Positions 33,590-45,495 of a stretch of DNA of 64,000 nucleotides are shown here, one piece after another. Source of the DNA: Pogonophryne albipinna (taxonomy: Eukaryota; Chordata; Actinopteri; Perciformes; Artedidraconidae); NCBI GenBank assembly GCA_028583405.1, contig CM053246.1, forward strand, positions 4,845,686-4,909,685, given 5' to 3'. Under the pieces are notes generated by a model. That model was not told the DNA's origin. It made no database searches and was given only the letters and a program-made list of their open reading frames with translations. A program made the translations under genes and the position numbers. Position 1 is the first letter of the stretch, and every line of letters starts with the position of its first letter.

Positions 33590-35830
33590 TAATGTTTCAC
33601 ATTGCTCCACATGATGCCTCGACTACAAAGTCTTCCATGTTTCTACGCTTCTTCCTCTGTGTCACAGTTTCGGGAATATCAAGATCATTGCACAGGGCCT
33701 TGGTCTTGTCATAGACCCATGGGCGTCGCAGCCATTATGTGAGGGTGGGACAAGTCCCCCCCACTTTTTTAAATGATTAGTTTAGACCCCCCCACTTTTA
33801 CCATGTGGAAAGTCCGTGAATCGGTCTCTCCACTCGCCACACTTTGTAGAGCGCTGTGTCAGTGCTTCACTATCAAATCCATTCCACTTGCTTATTGAGA
33901 GAATGCCCAAATCAATGAAACTCCGTACCATGTTTTCACTGCTACTTTGTACCAAGGCAGATTCTCACATAGCGCGCGCATGTTCAAGGAGTGTTGCCAT
34001 AGTTGGACAGCTCAGACCTGTTGTATGAAGCGATGCCGGTAGCAGAGGTAAGGCACACACACCAAGTGTTCAGGAAATGGTTAATACAGCGAAAATCAAA
34101 GCTGACGATCTCTTGGTTTGATATGTTTTCTCCCCCAGACAACATGGACATAAGAACATTTTTTTCAAAGAAGAGGAAAGTAAGTCTTCAGCTGGTAGCA
34201 GTTAATCAGTTAACAGTGATGGCGGCAAAAGCGTCTCACTTCTGGAGAGGAGTTTCGTCTTTATGTCATGATAGAGAGATACAAATACTGAATAGTTGAG
34301 ATGAGAAAAGGCATCGAAATGCCAGGTTACTAGTATTTATCATGTGAACAGGGAACATGAATAACCCGATCTCTCTGTGCTCATGTAAACACCATGATGT
34401 CCATGTAGAGGCGCAGTCAGTGTGTTTTACTGGAGCCTCAGTTCGATAAGAGATTATTTTCTGAGTTCTTTAATTTAGGTACTCTCTCTCAAAATGGTAA
34501 TGTGCATTATGTTTTAATTGTACTTCTTATCATTCAGAAGCTTTTTGTGTGTGTTTATGTTTTACTGAGTGCTTATAGGCCATTTCCATCCCAGTATTCA
34601 GTTAACTATTTATTTTCTGTGCACATTACATAGACTAGCTAATATTCTACCTACTGCTTGGGACTTTGTGTCTTCAAAATGTCCCATGTCACAAACTGGG
34701 ACTTACTTTAGAGTCAGTTGTATTTACATTCAGTAGACTTGTTATGATTCAATGTGAAAGAGTATACTGCTCAATAAATAGTGATCACTTCACCACCTCT
34801 CTTGACATCTAGGCGCTTGAGAGTGAGTCAGAGGCAGAACACAGGGACAGTGGAGAGAGGTCCGTTGCTGAGGTGAGTGATGAAAGGGAAATTACAGTTT
34901 AGAGTAAATTGTGATGTGGACTCTCATCCCAGAATTTTAAGGAAATCAGTGGGGATATTGAACAGGAAACATTTCAGTCAAGGGGCATCATATGACCAAT
35001 ATAGACAGAAGAGCAACATTTATTTGAACATTTAAGTCAATGATACCATTCCCAGGTGAACTTAACATCTGTATGGAGTCAGATCAGTCTCAATATTAAT
35101 AAATGCTCACAGAAGGATTCACAAATGTATTTTGCGATTTATATATAAATGACTCTCCACAACAATATCTCTCAATGCACTCACAAATATTTATTGTTGT
35201 ATAAATATACAAAAAATGGGCATTTAAACTGCTTTTTATTAATTCAAAGACGGCTCTGAATTAATAATCAAATATGTTTCCTTTCTTTACTACTGGATGA
35301 AATTACAAAATGTACCTATCATTTTCCTCATGCTAGTATAGCCACATAAAAGTATCAAACCAAATGCACCAGAATACAGGAAATCTATTTTTCTTTTCGT
35401 GGTGGGGGACCCCCACACCCCCCGTTAAAAATGTCCCCCCCACATTCAGGATGATTCCTACGCCCATGCATAGACCTCATGTGCTTTCTCGTTACTTCGG
35501 TAACTTTTCAGTGTGTTCTCAACTGCTGTTTTGTAATCTACTGCCTGCACCAAGTCAATTGTTTCTTTCTGCAGGTATTTGTGCAGGCCCTGAGTGGTTG
35601 AGAGCAGTGTCTGGAACATGACAAGCATGTAGATGGTACTGCATTTTCAAAGCTTGCTTTCCAGTCCCTTTGCTAGAGGGGCTGAAAGGCTCCCTAAAGT
35701 CTTGATCAAAGCAGGGAGGTTTTTGACATGCCCAGCGAACAAGTTGTTTGTCCCCTACCTCTAGCTGTTTCTGAAATGTTTGCAATCTCTGATGGTGGAC
35801 AAGAGATGTGGAGAAGAAAGAGTAGAGACA
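33590..35830 (-). pseudogene. hAT transposase central part, split by hAT insertion
   Basis: 35830-35469 encodes CVDLLECLYSFFSTSLVHH (RNase H-like fold region) and, after frame changes, LHKYLQKETIDLVQAVDY. 33717-33590 continues with YDKTKALCNDLDIPETV. If one copy of the 8-bp CATAGACC duplication is ignored, the reading frame passes through the insertion point without loss, so the nested element landed in then-continuous coding sequence. Confidence 0.75.
33718..35468 (+). mobile_element. Nested hAT copy B (CATGGGCGT ends)
   Basis: Perfect 8-bp target duplication CATAGACC (33710-33717, 35469-35476). It keeps two short 5' exons of its own transposase: 34144-34179 (MDIRTFFSKKRK) and 34813-34872 (ALESESEAEHRDSGERSVAE), with good GTAAGT/GTGAGT donors, and then lacks the rest. 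It is a deletion derivative. The relative in opposite orientation is at 8117-9930. Confidence 0.85.
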
Positions 35831-36444
35831 CTCCAGGAGATCAACGCAGGAATGTGAGTTTTGTACACCAGTTTGTATAAGTTTAATGTTTCACATTGCT
35901 TGTGAAAAATATACTACCACTATACGATCACTGATGTTTTGTTGTTGACTGGACACTTATTTTGTAAAAGAGATAGCATGTGAGGATCTCTTAAGCAATG
36001 CAGCTCACGTGTCCTTTTTATATGCTGTCCATTGAAATGCAGGAAAGTAATCAGCTCTGATCTGTTGCCGAGGGGACACTACACCGGAGTTACATAAGCA
36101 GAGATAAAGTGCTATTTTGGGGGGAACTCACCTCCTCTGGGGTCCCCAGGAAGATGTTTTTTAAATATTGAAGTTAAAAGCATCAATCTTGTGCACTTTG
36201 AGAGCAACATTAAGAGATATGGATACATCTCTCAACACCCATATGTCAAAAATAAATCAAAGAATCAGAATCAGAAACGGGTTTATTATTTAAAAACACT
36301 TCATTTTCCAATTAAATCATAAACTATGTCAAATTATTAGAAGTTGTTAGTAATCAGATTAAACAGAAAAAAGGGATGGAAGGAGGAAATAATAATCCCT
36401 CATCACTTGCTGCTTCCCTCATCACTTGCTGTTTGCGGTTGAAA

Positions 36445-37905
36445 TTATCTCTTTTGCTGGCCAAACATGCTGGATGGAAAGCAGTGGTGTCTCACTTGCC
36501 TTGGCCCTGTATCTGCAGTCCCTAAATCAGTCATGTTACCCATTGACTCTTGTCTGTTCTGGTGTTCCTGTTCATTGTTGTCTCCATTGTCGTTCTTGTC
36601 TGTTGTATCTCCTTCTTGTGTGTCCCTTTCTCCTGTTCTCCTTTCTTCATCCTCTACTCTGTTTGGCTCATCTGTGATGACTGTGTAGGTAAACACAAAC
36701 AAGTATGTAAGTCAATCAGTTTCCAGCTCTGTCAAATAAATGAATTTCAAGATACACAAATGTGTCTTCATTAAAATGAGTGTCACCACACTGTCACAAC
36801 ATGTAATACTAACCAATTGAAAATAGTTACATTTACATTGGAAACCTCTTGTAGATATCACTGTTAAGAGTAGTTATCTGCCAATAGGACAGAATCATTC
36901 CTATCCAAATGCAGTTTGAGTAATTCACTTAATATATTCACTTAACACTTTAATATAGTCATTTTCACTTAATACTCTAATATATTCATCTTTCTGCATT
37001 CAACACTAAGGAAAGCTGTACAATTTGACATGATAATGAGGAAAAAAGGCCTCCGACAATGCAGATCATTTTTTGATCATATCAATTTTAAGATGTGGGT
37101 CAAGGCTTAATATTTGGGAGCATAGTGTCCCTTGCCCCCTTTCAGGAGCCCCACTGGATTAGCTTTGATCTGAAATATTTGCATATAAAGCTTGTTAGCT
37201 GGCTGTCCATCTCATAATGTTCACATAGAAACTAGCTGTCAATAGGAAATATCAATCAGAAGAATTATAATTTCATGCAAAAATCTGTCACAAAAAGAGG
37301 TTGCACATTTAAATGCAGGTGTTGTTATGGCAACGTCAGTGGCCAAACAGCCACATTTACTGCTGCAAATACGTTCAAACATGCTGTCGACACGTAAAGC
37401 AGTGGCAACTATGCCGCCATTGCAGCTGACTTTTTCTCAGAAATACTGTCACATAACATCCATATATTTCAGTGCTAGGTTGATGATTAGCTAAGCTAAC
37501 TATGAAACACTTTAACTGACAGGACTCAGGATCAACTGTGTAATGTAAGGTAGCTTCTAGCTTCATGTCGAACACTGACAGACAGTAAGTCAACATTTCC
37601 CAGAGAGCTTTCTTTGAAATCACCAGGTAACGCTAAAAAACACAACATTTAGATTGTATGACAGTGTTTATTTAATATATCTGGCTAGCTAAAGCTACTT
37701 GCTAACGGTTTAGCTTACCCTTGCGATTCAAAGTAACGTCAACGTAGCTATAATTTATGCTTTGCTTACATGTTGACATAACATGTAAGTTTACTGACAT
37801 TTACATACCTTGTTCACCTGGCTCAGGTGGTGGCTCTGGGGTTGTTGTGTGAGCCACCACTTGAGAATTGCCGTCTTTTTTATTAAAAAAATGTCTAATG
37901 TCCAT
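36445..37905 (-). pseudogene. hAT transposase N-terminal exons
   Basis: Exon 37905-37809 begins MDIRHFFNKKDG, the usual start of this transposase group, and ends in phase 1 before GTATGT. Exon 36680-36445 continues in phase with an acidic linker and ends FGQQKR then TAA, at the point where the TTF zinc-finger domain (normally FGxxKRxFxxxW) should begin. Confidence 0.75.
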
Positions 37906-38399
37906 CTTCAGAAACTCCGCGTCCGCGGCTGAACGTTTAAAGTTCAAACACTGTCACAGAGGAGAGGTACGTACCTGTCAGCCAATAAAACACGTTTATT
38001 TCCATGCAACTCTCTGATTGGTCTGGTGGTGTCTTGCCTCTGTTGCATTCACTGAACAAACACGGGAAATTACAATCCTGCCGTCCTCTAGGTAAAGTAC
38101 GGTTAATGTATTATATTATTGAGGGAGAATTTGTCCGGGGCTAAAGAAAAAATATCCGGGGCTAAAGCCCCTGATGCCTACCCCAGGCGACGCCCATGGC
38201 CAGGCCTGTAAGTGGCGCCACAAAAGCAGCGAAGAAGACTTCCCGCGCATGGTTGCCATGGTTGCCCTTCTGTTTATTCTTCGCTGTGGACGCTCTGGCT
38301 CTTTTTCTCCCTCCCTGAGGCAAGCGCTGTAAATCTCTCCGGATAGTCCACCAGCAGATGACAAACACCCACCTCTTCCCAGTGCCTCTTCCAAGGGAC

Positions 38400-38950
38400 G
38401 AGGGGACCGTGCGGCAGAGTTTCAGTTAGATTTTTTTCCCGCCGGTTAACATGTCCATTGAAGTTGAAATCTGGGGAGGTGGGGAGAGGCGGGGCTATTG
38501 CTTCAATGTTATCAGGAAATGATCGTATAGGCGTAAACACGGAGCCGTTTGGCCCCCCAGAGCGTTTCGTTTGCAGATCTACCCACCTTGGGACCCGTTA
38601 TCGTTTTCTGTGTTTCCATGTCGGCCTTGTGTTGCCGAACCGTCTATCTGATAGTGAAGAAGCTTAATTACTGCTGTGCTGGTACCGCATCCGCCGCCGC
38701 AAACACCCGCCGTTGTGAGGCTCCAGCGTCTCCGGCGCAGCGGCACTGTGAAAGTCCACCGTCGTTGCGAGGCTCCGGCTGTAACAGTCCACTACCTCCG
38801 CGAAGACCCAGGTTCGATTCCGGCCTGAGGTCCAAAAAATGTATTTAAAAAAATAAAATAATAATAATTTCCCGTTCATCGCGTCCATTCGCGACCCACC
38901 TATCACATCTCTGTGACCCACCTACCACTGCCTCTGCCCCAAATTTTGAG
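38400..38950. other. GC-rich stretch with tRNA-like B box
   Basis: GGTTCGATTCC at 38811-38821 is a perfect RNA polymerase III B box, but I find no convincing A box upstream. The following 'gaccctcctaccactg'-like end (38893-38940) resembles a hAT terminus. Possibly a SINE relic. Confidence 0.3.
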
Positions 38951-38954
38951 AAAC

Positions 38955-39025
38955 GCTGAGTTAGAGCAATATCGTGTTTTACGGCGAGGGAGGCATTGTC
39001 ATGGCAGCGGCTTTGGAGGAAAACC
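38955..39025 (+). repeat. Tandem-array unit cut by DIRS insertion
   Basis: 'atatcgtgttttacggcgag' matches the repeat units of 50765-52530 on the far side of the DIRS element, so the element was inserted into this array. Confidence 0.6.
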
Positions 39026-39245
39026 GATAGTTACAGCTGTAACTACGGTTCTATGAGTCCCGGATGACCGCCAGAGGCGGTGCTTTAGCACTGGATATGT
39101 CCATCGGGGGCATGCGCATCTCGAGTACCAATAACAACAAAGTCACCTGTGACCCAGGTGACACCGGCTATATCAGCCGGTGTCGTCAGAGGATCTGTTC
39201 CCAGAATCTTCTCGCGAGCACACAAGAATTCTGAGTGACAGGATA

Positions 39246-39327
39246 CTCTGGCGGTCATCCGGGACTCATAGAACCGTAGTTACAGCTGTAACTATCGTTC
39301 TATTTTGTCCCTACTGACCGCCAGAGG
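39246..39327. repeat. DIRS internal complementary region
   Basis: The left half (39246-39294) is complementary to the left end of the element. The right half (39296-39327) is complementary to the right end. In the DIRS model this template lets the ends be completed and circularised. Confidence 0.9.
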
Positions 39328-41050
39328 AGCTTGGCAACAGGACCACACCCAGAGGGTGAGGAGTGGCGACATTGACCCGGTAGAACCTGGAGAATGTGCC
39401 AGAAGACGCCCATGACGCCGCGGCGCAGATGGTCTCCAGGGGCACCCCTCTTAGGGCAGCCCACGATGTTGAGATGCTTCTTGTAGAGTGGCATCTGACC
39501 CCTGATGGCGGGGGGCGGCCACTGGCCCCATAGGCATATGTGATGGTATCAACCACCCAGTGGGACAGCCGCTGTTTCGAGAGAGCACGACCCTTCCTAG
39601 TGCCGCCATGGCAAACGAAGAGCTGCTCTGACTGCCGTATACCGGCCGTAGCATCAATATACGCCCTCAGGGCACGCACAGGGCACAGCAACTCAGGTGT
39701 GCCGCTCTCCTGTGGAATGTTAAAGCGTGCCAGCTGGATAGGCCGATTGGAGTGGGCTAGTGGAAGCACCTTGGGCAGGAACGCCACATTCGGCCAGAGG
39801 GCAACACCCGAGCCATCGGAGTTCCACCTCAGGCATGTACTGCTTACGGAGAGGGCATGAAGCTCTCCGACTCGCTTCCCTGAGGTTATGGCAAGGAGAA
39901 ATGCTGCCTTCAGGGACAGCCACTTAAGCCCGACCTGGGCCAGGGGCTCGAAGGGAGGAGAAGATAGGGCATCCAGCACTAGGGGCAGGTCCCAAGCCGG
40001 GGCCCTTGGGGTGCTAGGGGGACGCTGCCGTAGAGCCCCTCTTAGAAAGAGGGACACCAACCTGTGGCGCCCCACTGTGGCGCCATCGACTCCGACATGT
40101 CGGGCAGAGATAGCAGCCATATACACCTTCAAAGTGGAGTGAGAATGTCCACTATCCAGAAGGGACAGCAGGAACTCTAAAATGGTGGCCACGGAGCAAT
40201 GTCCCGGATTCTCAGCCTTACTCACACACCAGTGGGAGAAGAGCTTCCATTTGCACTCATACTGTGCTCGAGTGGATGGAGCTCTGGCATTCAGGATAGT
40301 TTCCCTGACAAATGCCGTGAAACCGCTCAACAGTGGGTTGGGCCCTGCAGAGGCCAAACCCAGAGCTGAAGGCGGTGAGGGTCGGGATGCCAAATCTGAC
40401 CCTTGAGCTGTGACAGAAGGTCCTTCCTGTCGGGGAGACGCCAAGGTGGGCTGCAGCAGAGACTGCGCAGCAGTGGGAACCAGACTCTCCCCGGCCAGCG
40501 GGGGGCGACCAGAAGGAGCCTGTGCCCCTGAGTAAGGACCCTCTGAAGCGTCTGCAGTATCAGAGGCAGCGGCGGGAAGGCATACAGGAGAGCGTCCGGC
40601 CAGTCGTGCGCCAGGGCATCCTGACCCATCGGGCTGGTCACCTCCGTCCAGGAGAACCAGAGGGGGCAGTGCCTCGACTCTTCCGAGGCAAAGAGGTCCA
40701 CCTCGGCCCTGCCGAAAAGGCTCCAAATTGTCTCCACCACCTCTGGTGAAGCCTCCTCTGTGAAACGCGGAGCAGCTGTGCGGACCTGGTGCCCCCCTGG
40801 TGGTTGATTTGGGCAACGGCGGACATGTTGTCCGAACGAACGAGCACATGCCTGCCCGCCAGTTGGGGTAAAAAGTGCATGAGTGCGAGCAACACCGCCC
40901 GAAGCTCCAGCACATTGATATGGCGTGCACCTTCCTGGGCAGACCACTGACCCTGAACAGTCTTGCCCTGCCACACCGCACCCCACCCCGAGAGACACGC
41001 ATCCACAGTGACAGTCTCCCGGCGGGATGGGATGGCGCCCATGGGCACAC
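39311..41050 (-). CDS. DIRS tyrosine recombinase
   Basis: The open frame is 579 codons, but the recombinase proper begins about residue 235 (STRAQYECKWKLFSHWC, SAM-like core-binding domain). The upstream part overlaps the RT frame. Catalytic residues are visible: Arg in SGKRVGELHAL, the HxxR pair at about 521/524 (CHSTRS) and the nucleophile Tyr at about 557 (SRFYR). The frame has no stop or shift, so this protein could still be made. It would replace integrase in inserting circular DNA. Confidence 0.88.
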   Translation of the reverse strand: MCPWAPSHPAGRLSLWMRVSRGGVRCGRARLFRVSGLPRKVHAISMCWSFGRCCSHSCTFYPNWRAGMCSFVRTTCPPLPKSTTRGAPGPHSCSAFHRGGFTRGGGDNLEPFRQGRGGPLCLGRVEALPPLVLLDGGDQPDGSGCPGARLAGRSPVCLPAAASDTADASEGPYSGAQAPSGRPPLAGESLVPTAAQSLLQPTLASPRQEGPSVTAQGSDLASRPSPPSALGLASAGPNPLLSGFTAFVRETILNARAPSTRAQYECKWKLFSHWCVSKAENPGHCSVATILEFLLSLLDSGHSHSTLKVYMAAISARHVGVDGATVGRHRLVSLFLRGALRQRPPSTPRAPAWDLPLVLDALSSPPFEPLAQVGLKWLSLKAAFLLAITSGKRVGELHALSVSSTCLRWNSDGSGVALWPNVAFLPKVLPLAHSNRPIQLARFNIPQESGTPELLCPVRALRAYIDATAGIRQSEQLFVCHGGTRKGRALSKQRLSHWVVDTITYAYGASGRPPPSGVRCHSTRSISTSWAALRGVPLETICAAASWASSGTFSRFYRVNVATPHPLGVVLLPSSSGGQ

Positions 41051-42026
41051 CCATCAGAAGATAGGCCCTGTCCCTCCAGCGGGACAGAGAGTGGAGGCAC
41101 CGCTGAGACACCCTGACTCTCTTGTGCCTGTGCCGCTTGGCGTCCAAGTGAAAGTTGTTCAGCCACATCTGCATGGGGCGCAGTGACAGCAGGCCCAAGG
41201 GCACAACGGCTGAGGCAGCTGTCAGTCTGCCTAAGAGCCGGAGGAACTGGATGTAAGGCACCCTCTTGCCCGGTCTGAAGATGCGAAGATGGTGGGAAAT
41301 GTCGTCCACACGACAAGGTGTCAGGTAGGCCCTCATGGCGACCGAATCTAGGACCATCCCCAGGTAAGTGACCTGTTGGGAAGGGTCCAGGCAACTCTTC
41401 CCGGTGTTCACTGTTAGGCCCAACCGGGCTACGTGGGATGAGAGGCACGCCGTATCCTGGGCCACTTGGGCCCGGGACGGCGCGCAAACCAGCCAGTCGT
41501 CCAGATATGGCAGGACCTTCACGCCCTGTGCCTGCAGGGGAGCGAGCGCTGCCGCAACAACCCTGGTGAACACCCTTGGAGAGAGGGAGAGACCAAAGGG
41601 AAGCACCCGGAACTGATAATGTCGGCCCTGAAAGGCGAACCTCAAGAACTTCCGGTGATGGGATGCAATTGGGACGTGGAAGTAGGCGTCCCTCAAGTCC
41701 ACGGTTGTGAACCACTCCCCCTGTGCGACAACATGAAGGGTGTCTGCTGTGGTTAGCATATGGAAGGGCAGTACCTTCAGGAATCTGTTGATTCCTCTGA
41801 GGTCCAGAACTGGACGGAATCCGCCAACTTTCTTGCTCACAAGAAAGTACGCCGAGTAGAACCCCCCGCCCTGAAGCAGAGGGTCCACTGGCTCGATTGC
41901 GCCCTTGGCCAAGAGGACGGACAACTCTTGGGCCAGAGCTAAGGCCAGAGCCGGGTCATTGACAACTGTCATTCTGACCCGGCCGAAGGCTAGGGGCCAG
42001 CGTCGGAACTGCAATTCGTAGCCCAA
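40327..42026 (-). pseudogene. DIRS reverse transcriptase/RNase H, one frameshift
   Basis: 42026-40638 holds RT blocks (PVLDLRGINRFL, TVDLRDAYFHVPI, FRVLPFGLSLSPRVF, PYLDDWLV catalytic motif) and RNase H (TVDACLSGWGAVW, INVLELRAV, VRSDNMSAV). After GGTRSAQL the usual continuation (VVETIWSLFGRAEVDLFAS, then DALAHDWPDALLYAFPPLPL) occurs in another frame, down to 40327. The spacer between the two is shorter than I expect, so a deletion with frameshift near 40765 is likely. Confidence 0.8.
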
Positions 42027-43608
42027 GGGTCGGAAGTACAGGCAGCCCAGTAGCTGAGCTGCTGCTGGGAAAAACAGTCGACGACCGGCCCCGGGACTTC
42101 AGGGCCTAGCCCCCCGGCCCCTGGAGCCCCCTGGGGGGCGCCGGTAAGGCTCTGAAGCAATGACTTTCGTGCCCCAGGTCGCCTGGAAGCCAGGCGACCT
42201 GGGGCACGAAAGTCATTGGCCGGTTGAGTGGGCCGCTGGGACCTCTGCAGACCACCCCTGTAAGACGGTGGCTGAGTGCGGCTGCTAGAGCGGCCCCTGG
42301 GCCTGCTGGGAGTGGGCACGGGTCTGCGAAGACCCGAGAGCTGCTGCCTGGTCTGCCTAGCTTGGGCAGCACGCTCCAGCGCCTCCAGGGCAGCTGACCC
42401 AAACAGCTCCCCTGGCTCGACTGGCACGCTACGGAGGACTCTCCTACATGTCTCCGTTAATGGTGACTGGGCCAGCCAAACCTGGCGACGAGTCTGTACC
42501 AGAAAGGACATAACTCGTCCCAATTCCCTAGTCATTAGGGCAAAGGCCTGCAGTGATGCACTGAGGCCCAGCAAAGAAGGCTCGGCCGGAGCCTGCTGCA
42601 GCGAGGTGGAGACGGCCAGCATTAGATGGGAGAGGAAGTTCCCGATACGACCCATGCGTGCCGCTGCGTCGTAGGCCCTACAGAGCAGCCCATCTGTGAC
42701 CCTGCACTGAGGCCGAGGGCACCTGACCTCAGGCCTTAGAGCCTCGTCAGGAGCCAGAATCAGGGAGGCGATGGCAGGCTCAATGGGTGGCATGCCACCC
42801 AGCCCCACCCTCGCCGGGTCCTGCATGGCAGCCAAGGTCCGGGCATCAGAGCCAGCGTGGCAGAGGGCCCTGGTGTCCCTCCAGCATGCCTGGAGCTCCC
42901 TCAGGTACTCCTCTGAAGGAGCGGGACAGGGGCTGGGCTACGCCTGAAGAAGGCACTAGCCTGAACCAAGTCGGTCTGCGGAACCGGAATCTGCAGGTGC
43001 GCCAGGGCCGTACGAATAATGGCCGCCATGGAGTCATCCTCCACGCCCTGCAGAGACCCCTGAGCAGAGGAGAGGGAAGCCTCCTCGAGCGGGACCTCGT
43101 CCTCCGTCTCTTCATTGAAGAGGTTAGCCGAAGCCGCTAGCGACAAGGCATCCTCATACAGAGGTGTGGCAACCGAAGGAGGGGCGGCAAACGAAGGAGG
43201 GGCAGGCGGCACACCAGCAGCCACTATACCGGGCCCTGGCTGAAGGGCCAAGAGGAGCGACTTCATCGTGTCCATGTCGGTAGCTAGCTGATCCACTTTA
43301 GAGGACAGCCTGTTTCTAGTCCTCCTATTGGGGGGTGCACCCATGGCCATCGCTCCCTCAAGTCGCCGGGGACGGCCGAACTGATCTGGAGGAGGATGTG
43401 ACAAAGAGAGGTGTCCGTTGGCTTCCGCCAGACGTTCCACCTCAGTGATTCTAGCCACTCTGAGTGCCTGGGGCATGCAGCTACAGTTCATGCAGGCACC
43501 TACCGTGAGAGCCTCCCTTACATGCTCGAGGCCGAGGCAAGAGGGGCAGCGGTCATGGCCGTCCTTGGGCTCAAGAGAAGCCATACAGGCGCTACATGAA
43601 TGAGCCAT
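41990..43608 (-). pseudogene. DIRS gag-like ORF, one frameshift
   Basis: ATG 43608 starts a zinc-ribbon-like segment (CSACMASL, DGHDRCPSCLG, CMNCSC). It is followed by a Pro/Ala-rich and acidic linker and SAFFRRSP. Around 42915 the frame must shift by one base to continue with SEEYLRELQACWRDTRAL into the second half (42835-41990), which ends in a basic Arg/Ser/Pro-rich region. This second half overlaps the RT frame by 37 bp. Confidence 0.75.
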
Positions 43609-43619
43609 TCTGTAGGTGG

Positions 43620-44301
43620 CCAGATGCAGCGTAGCCGGGAGCGGGTGCGGGAACACAGCCTTCACCAGCTACCTGCTTAACGGAAAGAGTAGAGCCGCGC
43701 CGCTACTCGCCAAACAGAAAGAGGGATGTCATTACACCCACGTTACCGGCAGAGGGAGCGGGAGCGAGAGCACTGCCTTCACCTAGCTGGATTAATAAAT
43801 AAGGCAGTTTAGCGTTTACCAGGAGCGGGGGCGAGAACACTGCCTTCACTGGTTGAGCTAGAGACGAGTGCCAGACGCAGCGTAACCGGGAGCGGGTGCG
43901 GGAACACAGCCTTCACCAGCTACCTGCTTCACGGAAAAACCAGGCAGTTTAGCGTCTACCAGGAGCGGAGGCGAGAACACTGCCTTCACTGGTTAAATTA
44001 AGACGAATGCCAGATGCAGCGTAACCGGGAGCGGGTGCGGGAACACAGCCTTCACCAGCTACCTGCTTAACGGAAAAACCAGGCAGTTTAGCGTCTACCA
44101 GGAGCGGGGGCGAGAACACTGCCTTCACTGGTTAAATTAAGACGACTGCCAGATGCAGCGCAACCGGGAGCGGGTGCGGGAACACAGCCTTCACCAGCTA
44201 CCTGCTCAACGGAATAAACAAGGCAGTTTAGCGTCTAGCAGGAGCGGGGGCGAGAACACTGCCTTCACTGGTTAAATTAAAGACGAATGCCAGATGCAGC
44301 G
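43620..44301 (-). repeat. DIRS leader repeats, ~139-bp unit
   Basis: 'aaccgggagcgggtgcggga' recurs at 43884, 44023 and 44162 with a constant spacing of 139 bp. The series is interrupted at 44302 by the LTR insertion and resumes at 49916. No coding potential. Confidence 0.85.
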
Positions 44302-44637
44302 TGTTGGAACATACACAGTCGTGGTGGCTTAAAGCCCACCTCTGCTCCGCGCCGTTCGTTAGATGAGCCTGGTCAGATTAATAAGAGAAGGAGTTCAAAA
44401 CACCGGCATAAAAGTTATAACAATAATCTGATTTTAATGGTAAAAAACACCAATACAAATTACAGAGTACTCCGGGCTCCCAGCTCTACTGCTGTGCGAT
44501 ACAGGTATCGGGACCAGCCAGTCAGAAACAAGGGGGGCATTTTGCATGAATAAACAACAGTATATATGGACATTTTTGGGGCGGAGATGTGGGTCGGCTC
44601 TTCCGTCCCATTTTACTCCTAAGTGAAGCGTGAGAGC

Positions 44638-45358
44638 TGTTGGGGTACACAGGACCTAGTCCGTACTCCGCGCAGATCGTTTGGATATGGCCAGAGCAGG
44701 GTCTGGCCCGATGTTCCCGGTGAACCGTTCTTTTCTGGAGAGCAGAGGCAATAGTCTAGAAATAGTCAAACAGTCAAACACCACTGGACTTCGTACTCCG
44801 ATTTGGTTCTGATATTACTTTGGTACTTTAATCACAGTTCAGCAAATACATTCAATTTGATACAATACCACAAAGCGCTTTGGGGACTCCTTCTTGAGGT
44901 CTCACCGTGACAGGTCCGTCAGAGTAAGATCCCAGTTAAAGAGAGCCCCGAGTTATAGAAACATCCTGTTCTTTATAGTTTTTGCTGTGAAGCCCCCACC
45001 TTTGGTGCTCTCTCTTGGTGTAATGCTGTGAAGCCCCCACCTTTGGTGCTCTCTCTTGGTGTAATCTGCCTTTGCTGCCCAGACTTCGCTCACAAGACTG
45101 ACCTTGGGAAACGTTGCGCCTGCTTGGTGCTCACAAGACTTTGTGTGAGAACAAATGAGTTCTGCAACCTTGTTGCATTTCAGTTTGGACAGAACAGAAT
45201 GCATCTGTTCTTAATCTGGTTGACTCATCGTTGTTGTTGCACACAGTATTCACACAGTATATTTCCACTGAGGCTTTCTCAATGATTGCAGCATTATATT
45301 TTAGCTTGTTTTACTATATCTTTACTTCTGTTACTTTTGCCTTATCAATAAACCATCA
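44638..45358 (-). repeat. ERV B 3' LTR
   Basis: Partner of 48813-49533. A polypurine tract (AAAAGGGGGAT on minus) lies at 45359-45371. Confidence 0.9.
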
Positions 45359-45495
45359 ATCCCCCTTTTGCCCCATTCCATAGATTGGGGCAATAACAAC
45401 AATGTATGCAAGCGAAGCAATAGTTCAGTGCAGTAATTTCAGTATGCTTTAAATCATTTAGTCTATACAGTTTCTTAGCTGATGTTTTATGGTTC

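Larger units (their letters stand above)
33122..38198 (-). mobile_element. ZMYM1-like hAT transposon, host of a nested hAT
   Basis: Ends CAGGGGCGTCGCCTGG (33122) and, inverted, CATGGGCGTCGCCTGG (38198), with a perfect 8-bp target duplication GCCAGGCC at 33114-33121 and 38199-38206. Minus-strand exons of a TTF/ZMYM1-type transposase are visible at 37809-37905, 36445-36680, 35469-35830 and 33590-33717. It is interrupted by a second hAT at 33718-35468. The middle of the coding region (about 35840-36440) is rearranged and holds a piece of the repeat at 19190/24890. Confidence 0.8.
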
